Source of the DNA: Chaetoceros tenuissimus
Taxonomy: Eukaryota; Bacillariophyta; Thalassiosirophyceae; Chaetocerotales; Chaetocerotaceae
Direction of reading: 5' to 3'
DNA length: 64,000 nt
NCBI GenBank assembly: GCA_021927905.1
Contig: BLLK01000057.1
Location: forward strand, 434,001 to 498,000
Positions 31,195 through 44,100 of the stretch are shown in pieces; position 1 is the first letter of the stretch, and every line of letters begins with the position of its first letter. Below the pieces are notes generated by a model that was not told the origin of the DNA, ran no database searches, and saw nothing but the letters and a program-made list of their open reading frames with translations. The position numbers were made by a program, and so were the translations under genes.

Positions 31195-31275
31195 GTAGGT
31201 AAAAAAAGAGTCAGTAAATATTTTGAAAGAGACAAAAGAGGGAAGAAGACACTATATATAATGCACCATATTTAT
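31195..31275 (+). repeat. Dispersed repeat R1, 3'-end fragment
   Basis: Matches the last 80 bp of R1: GAGTCAGTAAATATTTTGAA through GACACTATATATAATGCACC. Confidence 0.6.
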
Positions 31276-33015
31276 CAGTCTTTGGGCTGATCATTCACTC
31301 AAGGATGATCTGTACATTAACAATAATAAGGCTGATGGATATAAGCTAGTTGACAGGATAAGATGGGGAGGAGATGCAACTGTGGTGAGATTTGTGTTTG
31401 ATGATGGATCCAGAGCTACCCATTACTGTAGTGGTTTCATTGAAATGTAGGAGTTTCAAGAAATCATCAATCTGATTGTTTCCCAGCTTCATGACCAATT
31501 TGGGACAAAGCACAAGATTCAGGATGGCAATCTTGTTGAGGCCAATGATGGAAAGATGAAGCTGGTTCTAACATTAAGATTTGAAGAGTTTTATTACCCA
31601 ATCCTTCTCAAATGTTCTTTGCATAAACTAGAAAGGGCGTTTCAAGACAAGGGCTTGAAGGATTTCGAATCATATGTTGATTATATTTGCAGTATTCTTT
31701 GAGGCTGTTTTCTTCATTCACATGAATTTGTTCATAACCTTTCTCCATAAAATTGAGATGAAAGCAACACAATTTGGTTTTGCTTGAAACTGTTGTAACT
31801 GAAGGTCATTTTGGAAAAAACCAAACATCCCTATTCTAACTGTGTTCAGGATGCATTGAAAAAATTCATGAAATTCAGGAAAATAGGTATACTTAAAAAA
31901 CATCACAAAGTCTGGGAGACTTTAAAATTTATGTATTTGGCTAAAGTCTTTCAGCATATTCCATCTTATCAGAAGCAAATTGTGAAGAATAAGAAAGCTT
32001 CTATTGAGTACCAAAGAGATAGAAATTTGACTTTTACAATGGCCTGAAAGCACCAAGCAAAAAAATCACTAGAATCAGTCAATACCAACATTTGAGCAAC
32101 TTGCTTCAATATCCCTGATAATGGAGAGTATAAAATGTGGTTGATCCAAGTCAATATGAGTAAGAGACATTGCTGCACTACTGCTGCACATTTCTCTGCT
32201 ATGATTTGTCTGGATCATGTGTTGATTGTTGTTGTAATAATGGGGTCAAAGTGACCAATGAGTGAACACTGCATTTGCTAGTGGTAAGTAAGTGAGGAGG
32301 CTAGCCAAATGGACCCTAGGCCCAGCCATGCAGCAGCCACTTTAGGGTTAGCTTACAAGTGTGAGCTGTCTTACTCTAGTGGAGGCAAGGGAAATGCAGT
32401 ACCCACCTAGTAAGCCAATTTGAATAAATCTCTGTAATACCTTTGACTTTGTATATGGTAGTCAAATCTACTTCTTGGAAAGATCAGCCTTTGGTAAAGG
32501 ATAATGAAAGTCATGGAGAATTCAGAATAAGAAGTGGTAGCAGTCTCCAGAGCACAAGTGATATCAGCATCAGTGTAGAAAGTATATATAATGCACACCT
32601 TTCAATTTTAAAACAACAAAAGGAAGTCAAATGGGATGTATAGGGAAGTAACAATGATCAAAGTCCTGTAAAGTCCATGGCAGCATAGTTCACATCTTAT
32701 GATGGAAGCAATGACAGCCATGCATCCTATTATGTTCAATTTCTATCAAGGAATGATGGCAGTGATAATGATAACTCTGTGAGTACTTATTTGTCAGCAG
32801 ACAGTGGTTCTAAGCATGAGAAATCTTCCCAAACTGTCATTGAAAAATTGGATACTAATAGAAAATTCTATTACAGCACTGAGAACACTGTTGTTCTTCT
32901 TCAAGAAATCACCAAGAGCACAGAAGTGTATTACCTCTACAACATGGACAACCTTAGCAACTCCAGTTTTACCAGATACAATCAAAACTCTAATGATCAG
33001 ATGTTCAAAGTTTAA
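31276..33015 (+). mobile_element. Coding-like relics of an unidentified element
   Basis: Two plus-strand stretches read like decayed protein. About 31280-31700 contains YKLVDRIRWGGDATVVRFVF and LVLTLRFEEFYYPILLKCS. About 32440-33015 contains KSSQTVIEKLDTNRKFYYST and VVLLQEITKSTEVYYLYNM. Both are broken, with a handful of interruptions in all, and match no family I can name. Their position among repeats suggests an old mobile element. Confidence 0.4.
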
Positions 33016-33056
33016 CACCATTCTTTGCAAGGAAATTCAAAGCTTTGTGTGCAAGA

Positions 33057-35680
33057 GAGATAGCAGAGAGAGAAAGGTAGATTGTGTGTATGTTATAGAT
33101 TGGGTAATGATGTTATTGGATGTTGAAGAGCAGAGATTGAATGAGAAGCAGGTGAGTGGAGTAAGTATGAGCTAACCGTAATGTTGTTAGAAGAAGTGTG
33201 AATGTGAGGAGGAAGATAGAAGAGTGAAATTTTGAGAGATAGGGTTTCGATTATTGAAGGGATGTAGTATGAGATAGAATAGATGATGATGGATGGAGAT
33301 AGCAGAGAGAGAAAGGTAGATTGTGTGTATGTTATAGATTGGGTAATGATGTTATTGGATGTTGAAGAGCAGAGATTGAATGAGAAGCAGGTGAGTGGAG
33401 TAAGTGTGAGCTAACCGTAATGTTGTTAGAAGAAGTGTGAATGTGAGGAGGAAGATAGAAGAATGAAATTTTGAGAGATAGGGTTTCGTTTATTGAAGGG
33501 ATGTAGTATGAGATAGAATAGATGATGATGGATGGAGATAGCAGAGAGAGAAAGGAAGATTGGGTGTATGTTATAGATTGGAGTATGATGTTATTGGATG
33601 ATGAAGAGCAGAGATTGAATGAGAAGCAGGTGAGTGGAGTAAGTGTGAGCTAACCGTAATGTTGTTAGAAGAAGTGTGAATGTGAGGAGGAAGATATAAG
33701 AGTGAAATTTTGAGAGATAGGGTTTCGTTTATTGAAGGGATGTAGTATGAGATAGAATAGATGATGATGGATGGAGATAGCAGAGAGAGAAAGGTAGATT
33801 GTGTGTATGTTATAGATTGGGTAATGATGTTATTGGATGTTGAAGAGCAGAGATTGAATGAGAAGCAGGTGAGTGGAGTAAGTGTGAGCTAACTGTAATG
33901 TTGTTAGAAGAAGTGTGAATGTGAGGAGGAAGATAGAAGAGTGAAATTTTGAGAGATAGGGTTTCGTTTATTGAAGGGATGTAGTATGAGATAGAATAGA
34001 TGATGATGGATGGAGATAGCAGAGAGAGAAAGGTAGATTGTGTGTATGTTATAGATTGGGTAATGATGTTATTGGATGTTGAAGAGCAGAGATTGAATGA
34101 GAAGCAGAAGCAGGTGAGTGGAGTAAGTGTGAGCTAACCGTAATGTTGTTAGAAGAAGTGTGAATGTGAGGAGGAAGATAGAAGAGTGAAATTTTGAGAG
34201 ATAGGGTTTCGTTTATTGAAGGGATGTAGTATGAGATAGAATAGATGATGATGGATGGAGATAGCAGAGAGAGAAAGGTAGATTGTGTGTATGTTATAGA
34301 TTGGGTAATGATGTTATTGGATGTTGAAGAGCAGAGATTGAATGAGAAGCAGGTGAGTGGAGTAAGTGTGAGCTAACCGTAATGTTGTTAGAAGAAGTGT
34401 GAATGTGAGGAGGAAGATAGAAGAGTGAAATTTTGAGAGATAGGGTTTCGTTTATTGAAGGGATGTAGTATGAGATAGAATAGATGATGATGGATGGAGA
34501 TAGCAGAGAGAGAAAGGTAGATTGTGTGTATGTTATAGATTGGGTAATGATGTTATTGGATGTTGAAGAGCAGAGATTGAATGAGAAGCAGAAGCAGGTG
34601 AGTGGAGTAAGTGTGAGCTAACCGTAATGTTGTTAGAAGAAGTGTGAATGTGAGGAGGAAGATAGAAGAGTGAAATTTTGAGAGATAGGGTTTCGTTTAT
34701 TGAAGGGATGTAGTATGAGATAGAATAGATGATGATGGATGGAGATAGCAGAGAGAGAAAGGTAGATTGTGTGTATGTTATAGATTGGGTAATGATGTTA
34801 TTGGATGTTGAAGAGCAGAGATTGAATGAGAAGCAGGTGAGTGGAGTAAGTGTGAGCTAACCGTAATGTTGTTAGAAGAAGTGTGAATGTGAGGAGGAAG
34901 ATAGAAGAGTGAAATTTTGAGAGATAGGGTTTCGTTTATTGAAGGGATGTAGTATGAGATAGAATAGATGATGATGGATGGAGATAGCAGAGAGAGAAAG
35001 GTAGATTGTGTGTATGTTATAGATTGGGTAATGATGTTATTGGATGTTGAAGAGCAGAGATTGAATGAGAAGCAGAAGCAGGTGAGTGGAGTAAGTGTGA
35101 GCTAACCGTAATGTTGTTAGAAGAAGTGTGAATGTGAGGAGGAAGATAGAAGAGTGAAATTTTGAGAGATAGGGTTTCGTTTATTGAAGGGATGTAGTAT
35201 GAGATAGAATAGATGATGATGGATGGAGATAGCAGAGAGAGAAAGGTAGATTGTGTGTATGTTATAGATTGGGTAATGATGTTATTGGATGTTGAAGAGC
35301 AGAGATTGAATGAGAAGCAGGTGAGTGGAGTAAGTGTGAGCTAACCGTAATGTTGTTAGAAGAAGTGTGAATGTGAGGAGGAAGATAGAAGAGTGAAATT
35401 TTGAGAGATAGGGTTTCGTTTATTGAAGGGATGTAGTATGAGATAGAATAGATGATGATGGATGGAGATAGCAGAGAGAGAAAGGTAGATTGTGTGTATG
35501 TTATAGATTGGGTAATGATGTTATTGGATGTTGAAGAAAGAGATGAAAATCCCCTCAGGTGAGTGGAGTAAGTGTTTTGAACCGTAATCAAAGCTAAGAA
35601 GGTGTTGTGGGAGGAAATAGAAGAGTAAATTTGAGAGATAGGGTTTTTTTATTGTGCAAGATGTAGTTGAAGTAGAATCC
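33057..35680 (+). repeat. Satellite array, 239-bp unit, with 484-bp dimeric higher-order repeat
   Basis: Unit starts, taken at GAGATAGCAGAGAGAGAAAGG, fall at 33057, 33296, 33535, 33774, 34013, 34258, 34497, 34742, 34981, 35226 and 35465. Spacing is 239 bp four times, then alternates 245, 239, 245, 239, 245, 239. The 245-bp units carry an extra AGAAGC next to AATGAGAAGCAG. So the right half is three copies of a 484-bp dimer. The units are nearly identical. The last copy degrades after 35534 and fades by about 35680. Open frames inside (for example minus 35262-35591) are by-products of the repetition. Confidence 0.95.
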
Positions 35681-35809
35681 AGACTTTCACTTGTTTGTTT
35701 ACACTTTTTCATGAGTGTGATTTTTGTAGGTATGTACATGTTTTTGTTTTTCCAATATATATTTATCACTAGTTTTGTGTTGACGTTTATTCAGCCCCTT
35801 TTCCATCTG

Positions 35810-36240
35810 TTTTGAATTCTAGATATTTGAAAAGAAGTAAGAAAGGGTGTAGGAGGAATGTGTTGTTGAAGTTAAAGTTGTTTTGGCGTGAACATTATAA
35901 AAAAGAAAAGGAAGGAAGAGGAAGGAAGAGGAAGCTTGATGGGACTAATGTAAAGAAGAAAGGAAAGGAACAGGAAGAGAAAGAGGAAGGGAGTGTGTAC
36001 CCCTACTTCGAGGAAGAGGGGGTACAGTGTCACATAAAATAATTTAGGGTTAAGTTGAAGTTGAAGTTGTTTTGGCGGGAACATTAAAAAAAGAAAAGAA
36101 GGGAAAAGGATGGGAGAGGAATCTGAGCGGGACTAATATAAAAAAGAAAAGAAAGGAAGGGAAAAGGATGGGAGAGGAATCTGAGCGGGACTAATATAAA
36201 AAAGAAAAGAAAGGAAGAGGAAGGAAGAGGAAGGAAGAGA
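35810..36240 (+). repeat. AG-rich tandem and low-complexity repeats
   Basis: The strand is strongly purine-biased. GTTGTTTTGGCGNGAACATT followed by an A/G run occurs at about 35877 and 36066. A unit of about 57 bp (GGATGGGAGAGGAATCTGAG, then CGGGACTAATATAAAAAAG) is tandemly repeated at about 36107-36220. GGAAGA runs close the tract. No coding function is apparent. Confidence 0.7.
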
Positions 36241-36267
36241 CACATTCCCCTTTGGCACCGGGGGGAA

Positions 36268-36316
36268 CATTTTCAAATCTGCGGAATTTTCAAATCTTTC
36301 CGCAGGTATGAAAATG
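36268..36316. other. Imperfect inverted repeat (19-bp arms)
   Basis: CATTTTCAAATCTGCGGAA (36268-36286) and TTCCGCAGGTATGAAAATG (36298-36316) are inverted copies with 17 of 19 matches around an 11-bp spacer. It lies between the purine tract and the first gene of the unusual gene block. It could be an element end, a terminator-like hairpin or a protein site. Confidence 0.6.
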
Positions 36317-37117
36317 TGGCTACAGTTGCTAGCTAAACAACAAAATCAGGTCAAAAACAACCATTCAAACACGGTTTACTAAATAACACCATTCAAACAC
36401 GGTTTTGAATTGAACCAACCAGATCAGATTGCTTCTTTTCGCAAACCAGCTAGCCAAGCAGGAGCTGCTTCAAAGGTGCGCGGAAAAACAAAAAATTGAA
36501 AGAACATCAGATATCATCGCTCATCATCAAATGAACCTCTCTATTCTACTCCTTCCGCCTATCACTCATGCAAAATTCATATTACGGAATTACACAAACA
36601 CAGACAATACAATCTACTAATGTACAGAGAGGACAGAGAGAGATGATTGGACTTCTATTCAAGTTGTTCCAAATCGTTTCTTCTCGTAGAGATCATGAAC
36701 TGGCTACTGTACCTAGTTTTGCATGCACATCATCGAGTGAATGGTTGTGTGCAGTCGGTAGAGATTGACGATCGCTTCACTTGTGTTCATTGGTTACATA
36801 TGAAAGGTATGTGTTTTTGTATAGGTATGATGCGAATGAAACGTTTGTGTTGTGTTTTCAAAATTTATGAGATGTGTGGTGAAATGGTGTGGTACTACGT
36901 GAGCGAGATATGTGAAACGACATTTTCCGTTTTTTCGTTATTGCAAAAAAGTTCGTTACATTCAAACCTGACAAAATTCAAATTCATTCCATCTTTAGCC
37001 TAACGGAAATTTTGAAATGACTGCGACAAATAATAACAAACCTCGTTTACCATACACCAATTCATTGCTTTTTCAAATACATTAAATACGCAACTGATAA
37101 AGAACCACTTGACAATC
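36317..37117. other. Upstream region of the 37118 gene
   Basis: About 800 bp with only short unconvincing frames (for example 36647-37003). It presumably includes the promoter. No RNA gene was recognised. Confidence 0.4.
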
Positions 37118-38716
37118 ATGGTATCCAAATCAAAATTGGAATCCAAATTAGATCAAGGATTTTTTCTAGAGACTCAGTTTGATGAGGATGGAGAAAAAAA
37201 ATGGCATCCAATTATCTATGACAATGAAGGAGATTATTACAAAATTGAAGACGAAGACGGTCCGCGTAATTTTAAAAACGGGTCTCAAGTGCAATCTGTT
37301 AAAGGATACAAAATCTATTACTATGATGAATTACGTTGGGAAGTGGTACCAGGCGAAAGAGTAGATGTCCTCTACTTTGTGGGAGACGAAGTTTATTCAA
37401 AGAATTATTCTTTTGACAAGACAGAGAAGGAAGAAGATGGTTGGATACTTTCGGAATTGAATGCAATACCATGTCGTGAAGAGAAAATGCAACTTGCTCT
37501 TTGTTTTGAGGGTCTAGAAGATGTGCCTAACGGATACTACAGATTCAAGCCATTAAAAGGTTCTTGGGAGAAATCTAAAGCCTCTTTCCATAAAGAAGTG
37601 AAGGGAGAGAATCTATATGGCTATGATGTGGTATATCATGATGAGGATGAAGATACATTATTTGTAGATAGGAATGGCGATATCTATAGTAAAAAATTTT
37701 CCTTTGACGATGAAGAAGCACCGATTGCATACACATTATACGGTGGAGGCATACCTCCTCCATACTACAATCCTTATTTTACGAATACATCAGCAACAAA
37801 GTCGAGAACAAAACGCAGACGTGCTGCTCCTTTTGCGTCTTCTACTGTTACTCCTTCTTCGTCTTCTTCTGCAAAAAAGAGGATCAAGACAAGTCCTGCT
37901 GCTACTCCATTAGTCCTTTCAAAATCTGCTAAGCACTCAGTTCAACATCAACAAGGAGGTATGGTCACCAACGAGAGACAAGTTCGTTCCAATGGCCAGC
38001 AACAATCGGATTCTCATATTGATACTATTACTGAACATGCGTCTAATGATGATTGGAGTTCTCCGCAAAACCCTTCCGTTTGTCGTCGCAGTAGTGACAA
38101 TGGTTCTCCATCAGAGGAGGAAGAAAACAAGAAGAAGGAAAGGGAGACCGCCAAAAAAGTTGCAAAGTTGGAAAAGGATATTAAGAAAAAAGACAATAGA
38201 AAGTTGGAACTGATAGAGCTCAAGAAAATTGTCCAAGTAGAGCAGTTCAAGCTAAAAGGAGACATTGATCAAGAGCAAGAAGGGCTTAAGCTTGTCGGTG
38301 ATTTATTATTATTCCTCAAGAATGAGAAAGCCTACAACGAAAACGAGTGGGGAGAAACCAAGCTTAAAGGAGCATTCAAACATATTCGCACTCATTTCGA
38401 CCCTGGGTGTGAAAATGATAAAAAGACTTTGGAAGCTATCAATGAGTTGGAGGAAGAATATCCAGATGATCTGTATAAAAAAGTACCTTTTAGAGGAGTT
38501 TTTGAAAATGATGATGATTTCAAAGAATATGAAGCAAGCCTGAAGCGAGCTGAGGCAAAGATAATTCCCATATTGTACTCAGCCCTTGCAAAATATAAGG
38601 ATACTAAGAAAGTTGAAAAAGACATAAAAATCACGATGGAAAGTTTGAAAAGAGAAAGAGACCTTCGTCAAAGAAGATTGGAAAAACTATCAGGGCGAGG
38701 GAGTACTAATAACTAG
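37118..38716 (+). CDS. Unknown nuclear-type protein: repeated small modules plus coiled coil
   Basis: 532 residues from the ATG at 37118; the frame extends three codons upstream to a TTG. The first 200 residues contain at least two related modules, GYKIYYYDELRWEVVPG...GDEVYSKNYSFD and GYDVVYHDEDEDTLFVDRNG followed by DIYSKKFSFD, each a short beta-rich, acidic unit. A third, more distant version opens the protein (KKWHPIIYDNEGDYYKIED). Such small beta modules could be Tudor/chromo-like readers, but that is a guess. A basic Ser/Thr-rich linker with SRTKRRRAA and KKRIKTS looks like nuclear targeting. The C-terminal 200 residues form a charged coiled coil. The gene is intronless and the first of the block of large unassigned genes. 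Confidence 0.7.
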   Translation: MVSKSKLESKLDQGFFLETQFDEDGEKKWHPIIYDNEGDYYKIEDEDGPRNFKNGSQVQSVKGYKIYYYDELRWEVVPGERVDVLYFVGDEVYSKNYSFDKTEKEEDGWILSELNAIPCREEKMQLALCFEGLEDVPNGYYRFKPLKGSWEKSKASFHKEVKGENLYGYDVVYHDEDEDTLFVDRNGDIYSKKFSFDDEEAPIAYTLYGGGIPPPYYNPYFTNTSATKSRTKRRRAAPFASSTVTPSSSSSAKKRIKTSPAATPLVLSKSAKHSVQHQQGGMVTNERQVRSNGQQQSDSHIDTITEHASNDDWSSPQNPSVCRRSSDNGSPSEEEENKKKERETAKKVAKLEKDIKKKDNRKLELIELKKIVQVEQFKLKGDIDQEQEGLKLVGDLLLFLKNEKAYNENEWGETKLKGAFKHIRTHFDPGCENDKKTLEAINELEEEYPDDLYKKVPFRGVFENDDDFKEYEASLKRAEAKIIPILYSALAKYKDTKKVEKDIKITMESLKRERDLRQRRLEKLSGRGSTNN

Positions 38717-41172
38717 ACAATACTGCTTCGAAGAAGGGGAACTACGAAGAATAATGCTTTGAAGAAGGGGGACTTTGAAACTAGTTTATTTAATGTAATT
38801 AATTGTATGCATGTATTTCATATTTTCTCACGTAGTATTACTCTTACTATCACCCTAATCATCCATCCGTTGAATGCAATTTTTTCGATGGGATTAGATG
38901 GGATTAGATCATATGACATCTTTGACATGAGTCATAAGTTCCAAATGCTACCAGAATAGCCAATAAAGCCAATGATCAAATTATTTGTTCATTTGCTCGT
39001 CAACTCTTCCAAACCTCTATTTCACATCAGTTCCTTCACAACGATTCACCTGCAGTAAGGCCCTGTGTAGAAAACTTGATATCCAACATATCCACCAACA
39101 AGATATGTACCTATCTGACCCTTGGGCGAGTGGCGATTTTGGAGTTTCACCTTTACAAAGGAGAGACGAAAGATTTCATGATTCGAGGTAGACTTTTTTG
39201 TTTATCATCATAAATTGCAGTAAATACGTGATGAATGAGTTTTGAAGAGTGATAGAGGATACAGTAGAGAAGAACTTTCGAAAATATGTGTATAGGCAAC
39301 TCACTGTGGCTTCGGATTACGGAATTGTGCCTTTCAAAGTGAGATTTGTTCGTCGTACCCACCTCCAAAATTCAATATTTGAGGTTCAATGTCAACATGA
39401 ACTGAAATGAAGATGGATTGAGAGACGACAAACATTTCTCAATGGTCGGGTTTTCGATTCCATATATATCTAAAGGCGCCACAACCCTTGTACATTCGAA
39501 TACACAAGAATCAACCTCCAAGGAATCAATTTACTTGATGCAACCTCGAGGAAAACTTCTTCTTGCTCACAAAGGAATGGTAGTGATTCATATGCAATAT
39601 GTTCACTATACCTAATCTCTTTCAGCAATTTCTTTCATTTATATGTCAAAGTCAATACTCCATCACGTTTCCAACAAACTGAGGACTTGTGGAATTTAAA
39701 AATCTGCATGGTGTGTGTAAATTGACTTGAAATTTCAATCTTCCATTACGTCTCTCCTCACTTTCTCAACTTCTACTCAACAGAATTCGATGTAGTATAG
39801 CTCAAAACGTCGGTCTAGGTAATGAAGAAGAAGAGGGTATATAGCAAGCAGACCTTTTTCAATAAGATGATGCTCTACTCTTCCGAAGAAAAAATTACTC
39901 AAAAAAAAGAACCACCTGAATTTCAATCGATATGCTAATGACTCATACTGATGCCTTTGCTCAATCCCCTTCAACCGAAGATTATTCTCGCACACGATAC
40001 TAAATTACAACTTTTCAGCTTTACTTCATTTCTAGCATCAATAGTACTTGAGTAAATCTAAATGAAGTAGTCATTTTGGGAAGCTGCAATCACCATATAT
40101 GAGCGTGTTTAGTATAATCTAAATAGACAGCTGAACATGGCTGATCAGCAATCGCTTTTTCTATATAAATAACAAGGATCCAGAGCTCGATATGCATATC
40201 TATGCTTATCTTCATATATAAAATCCCTTTTTTGCAATTTTTGATCGAATTTCACTATATTTCAATATTATTTTTTCGTGTAGATTGATCTGCAGTGGTC
40301 TCAGAAGCATGCCAAATGCATCAGATTACCTATTTGTAGTGGTGGTTGGGAATTGCTACGAATATTAGCTTTGTCTATTCGAATCATGAAGATATGAATG
40401 CCGATAGCCTATTTGTACCAAAAATTGAACTCAATTCGAAAGAAGAAATAAGTTTCAAAAAGTAAGTAGACATTCTCAAATGGACACAGCTCGGATAGAA
40501 AAAGACTTTACATATATATGGTTTCAAGTAGGAATGATCAAAGAACTTGAACTAGCCAAAATTCACTGCTGATTAGCATTTAAACCTCATTGTAGAATTG
40601 AGGTAACCAATTCGTTACGGTAGTGTCTCTTTTAGCAATGAATAAAGCTCATTCTCTTCACTTCTCTCGTTATGAATTGACTTTAATGGTTCCCAGGTAG
40701 ATGTTATGCTATTCTACAATTGATAGTTTGCTTCATTTGACTTTATAGGAGGAAAAGAATGGATTTAAGTATAGAATACCAATGACGGTCGAGTCAAGTG
40801 TAGCTCATATGTTGAATACTTTGCATATCCATTGAATTAACTGATTATAAGCTAGAAGATATATATGTTAAAGATTTCCGGCCAACTAGATGTGTACTTA
40901 TCTACGTTTCGATGGTCCTTAAGCATATTTTTAATTATTCTATTTTTTCGAACTAGATCGAAATTGAGCCGGTATTCAGACGGTTATAAAATTGTTAACA
41001 TATGTACGTACTTATGTTCGTATTCACACTTTTTAAACTCACAGTCATCAGTCCCATTTTGTTTGAAAAAATCAACGACTCTTTCTTCTCCTCTACTGCA
41101 ACTGAATTAGAATCGGGCTCACTTGATTCACTTCTTAAATACACTGGACCTATTCATACAATACCAACTAAG
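38717..41172. other. Long gene-free stretch
   Basis: About 2.5 kb of AT-rich sequence. A short duplication of TGCTTCGAAGAAGGGG lies at 38729 and 38756. The small open frames (38759, 38985, 39418, 39777) show no coding character or homology I know. The end should include the promoter of the 41173 gene; an in-frame ATG at 41002 lies within it. Confidence 0.45.
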
Positions 41173-44100
41173 ATGTCGGAGATAACTACCAAAGATGTGC
41201 CTTCTGTGCTTACACTATTAGAGCTGACGTTGTTCACTTTGATTCCCTATGACGCCAGTTTATCAACGAACCCAGAAGACTGTTTTATTGTTCCAGCGTC
41301 TTCAGATAATTCTCTACAACAAGTGCTGGACTTGAGCAAATACGATAAAGAATTGAAAGAGGTATTGAGCCCAGTACGTCGTTCCATACATTATGAGTGG
41401 CCGAAATTGACAACCCCTGAAGTCTGTTTCCTCTTTTCAAAAAAACGAGACAAGAAGGAAACGGACTTTTATTCTAATCAAATTATGTTCAAGCAACTCA
41501 ATGGAAGCCCAGAGCCCGACACAGAAAAATACATGTATAGACCAGTAGCCTCTGTGAAGGAGGCGGAAAGAGACTTAAAGGAAGCTTTGGATAAGCTTCG
41601 TACATGCCCTGGATACGAAAAACACAAAGCTACAATTGACCTTGAATCGAGAAAGTTTACACTTGCATCAGAGAAGCTTGTTGTAGAGTTGGATGCAATT
41701 ATCCATGCAACAATTAAGGACCATAATTGTGTTGAAGACGGCTCCGAGGTATTGTTTGAAAAGATTATAGAAGTCCTTACTTTGAAGGAGGACAATACTG
41801 GATCCAAAGGAGCACAGAATGACGACACTGACCAGTCTAGCGAGGAAGGTAACAGTAGCAACCTACCAGAGGAAAGTAGCGATTCCAACCAAACCAGCAG
41901 CGCCAGTAGCAGCAATGTCAGTAGCCCATCAAAGTATATGAATCTGATCAATGCTGTGCAAAAGGTTTGCCCTATTCGCATTCAATTTCTAGACAAGAGT
42001 TCCTTGTTTGCTTTGATTGGCCGTTCTTTTGCTCTCCATCGCAAGTCTAGCGAGCCAAAAGAGTCAAAAAGAAATTATAATGTTCAGTATCTTCAAGACT
42101 CTTGGACAATTGCACCCTCGGATGATTCTAAAGCTTTACTCACGAGAATTCTTGGTTCTAAAGATGACTTTACTCTTGCAAGTAAAATCGAAACTATGGG
42201 ACCTGTCCTCACGAAAGCATTGCATTATGACAAAAAGGTTCCCTTTTGGAGAAAATGCGAAAAATTGAAGGAAAATAACGAAGACATACTTACAAGTAGT
42301 ATTGATTCAGCAGTTCTGACAGGCCAAATGGTATCTGAAGCAATGGCAAAGAATGTCATTCAGCATATGATTGAAGATTGGAAGCCATACTTGCAGAAAG
42401 TTACTGCGTATTATTTTTTGCATGTGTCTCAAAAGCCACTAGAGTTCGCTGTACTGCATGAATTGTTCTTGAAACACTTGAAAGATTATGCTAAGTGGTA
42501 TGGAAACGATAAAAAAAAGAATGCTTCCAAATTCTACGGTAATATGATTCGCGAGAAGAAAAAGAATGCAAAGAAATTTCTTTGGCAAGGTCTGACATCA
42601 ATCTTCTTAGAGTTACTTCCTTTTCAAAAGTATAAAAAGGATACCATTTTCATTGAGCCTGACGAATGGAAAGGACTTTTGAGCAATACCAAGAAAAAGC
42701 GCCAATGCTATAAATACATCGAAGACTTTGTTGACGACAGTCTCGACAATGAGGAGGAAGAGAACCCTAACCCCAACAATGACAAGGACAAGGACGAGGA
42801 CGAGAATACTCTCCATATAGGTGATTTTGATCTCTATGCAAAGCATGAGGACGTGATGATGTCTTCTTTCGGGAAGAGTCCTTTGTTCACTGATGAAGCC
42901 TCTGAATTCAGAAAGTTGGAGAACAGCAAAAAATTCCAAGTATTTGGAAGTAACCATGCTGAAGAGATGCTATTCCTGACCCGTTTCTCTTCTGTGAATC
43001 CTAAAGAACTTTGTACACTCCTACCTTCTATCAAAGGCAAAGAGGAAATGGATACAGTCCAACTGTTGAACATTGTATATCGTGCTTGCTTTGTTACGTT
43101 CATGAAATTTTCAGAGATCTGTGGTCCACGCGATGATGTAACCGTAAAGATTAAAAAAACAAAGTGGGACGCCGCCTTTTGCTCAAGAGTCATTAACAAC
43201 TTGCCAATATGGATTGTTGGATATCACAAGGAATATATGAAGTCTAATGGTGCTTTTCGAAAAGATATGGATAATTTCGAGAAGAAGATGAGAGAACAGA
43301 AAGCAAAATTTATCTTTTCACACAATAAAAGCAAAATCAAACACATCAACGTCAAATTTCATAATGACATCAAGAATCTCAACCCTAACTTTTCTTTTGA
43401 GCTTCTACACAAGCACATGTGGTCAGTCTACTATAACCTTCATCCGCAAACAGACAATCCGATAGATGATGATGGAAAGGAAAAATTGTGGGAGTATTTT
43501 GTCAGCGGAAAACATTCCAATCCACTATTAGAAATGGTGAAGAAAGTGGAGCAAGAGGCAACAAGGTCTCTTGATGGTGTCGAAAGCTTCCCCATTGGAG
43601 GTGAGACACCAGTACCAATAGATGGGCACATTCTCGGTTTGCTAGGAACGAGTGGCAAGAGAAAAAAGGTTTCCGAAAGCGAGCAACCTTGTCCGCAGAA
43701 GAAGAAGAAGCAGAAAAAAAGGTCAGGTAAAAATGACATCTCCAACTTGTTTGATGACGAAGCGCAACATGGTGAAAAGACGGAGAATCGTGATGAGGGT
43801 GATGATGAGAGTGATGATGATGGTGATGATAGTATGGGTGGATTTATCAGCTCCACATCTTCACAAGCAAGTTCCAATCATCCTACTCCTCCAGAACTTT
43901 CAATGTATCGAGCAATTGATGCTGCAACAAACAAAGAACGTTATGAGAAGGAAAGAGACGAAGCACAGATACAAACCGAGATTATCAATATGAAAAGTAA
44001 CGGACAAGGATTTAGTAACGAGAAGATCATAGATTCATTTATTGATACATATTCGGCAAATAATCAAGACAAGGAAATAAGTCAAGAAAATAGGGAAGAC

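Noticed and set aside
35262-35591. 109-codon minus-strand frame in the satellite
   Set aside because: It arises from the repeat unit and ends in the degenerate copy; composition is not protein-like.
33057-35680. CRISPR-like array
   Set aside because: Units are contiguous with no unique spacers and are 239 bp long in a eukaryotic setting.
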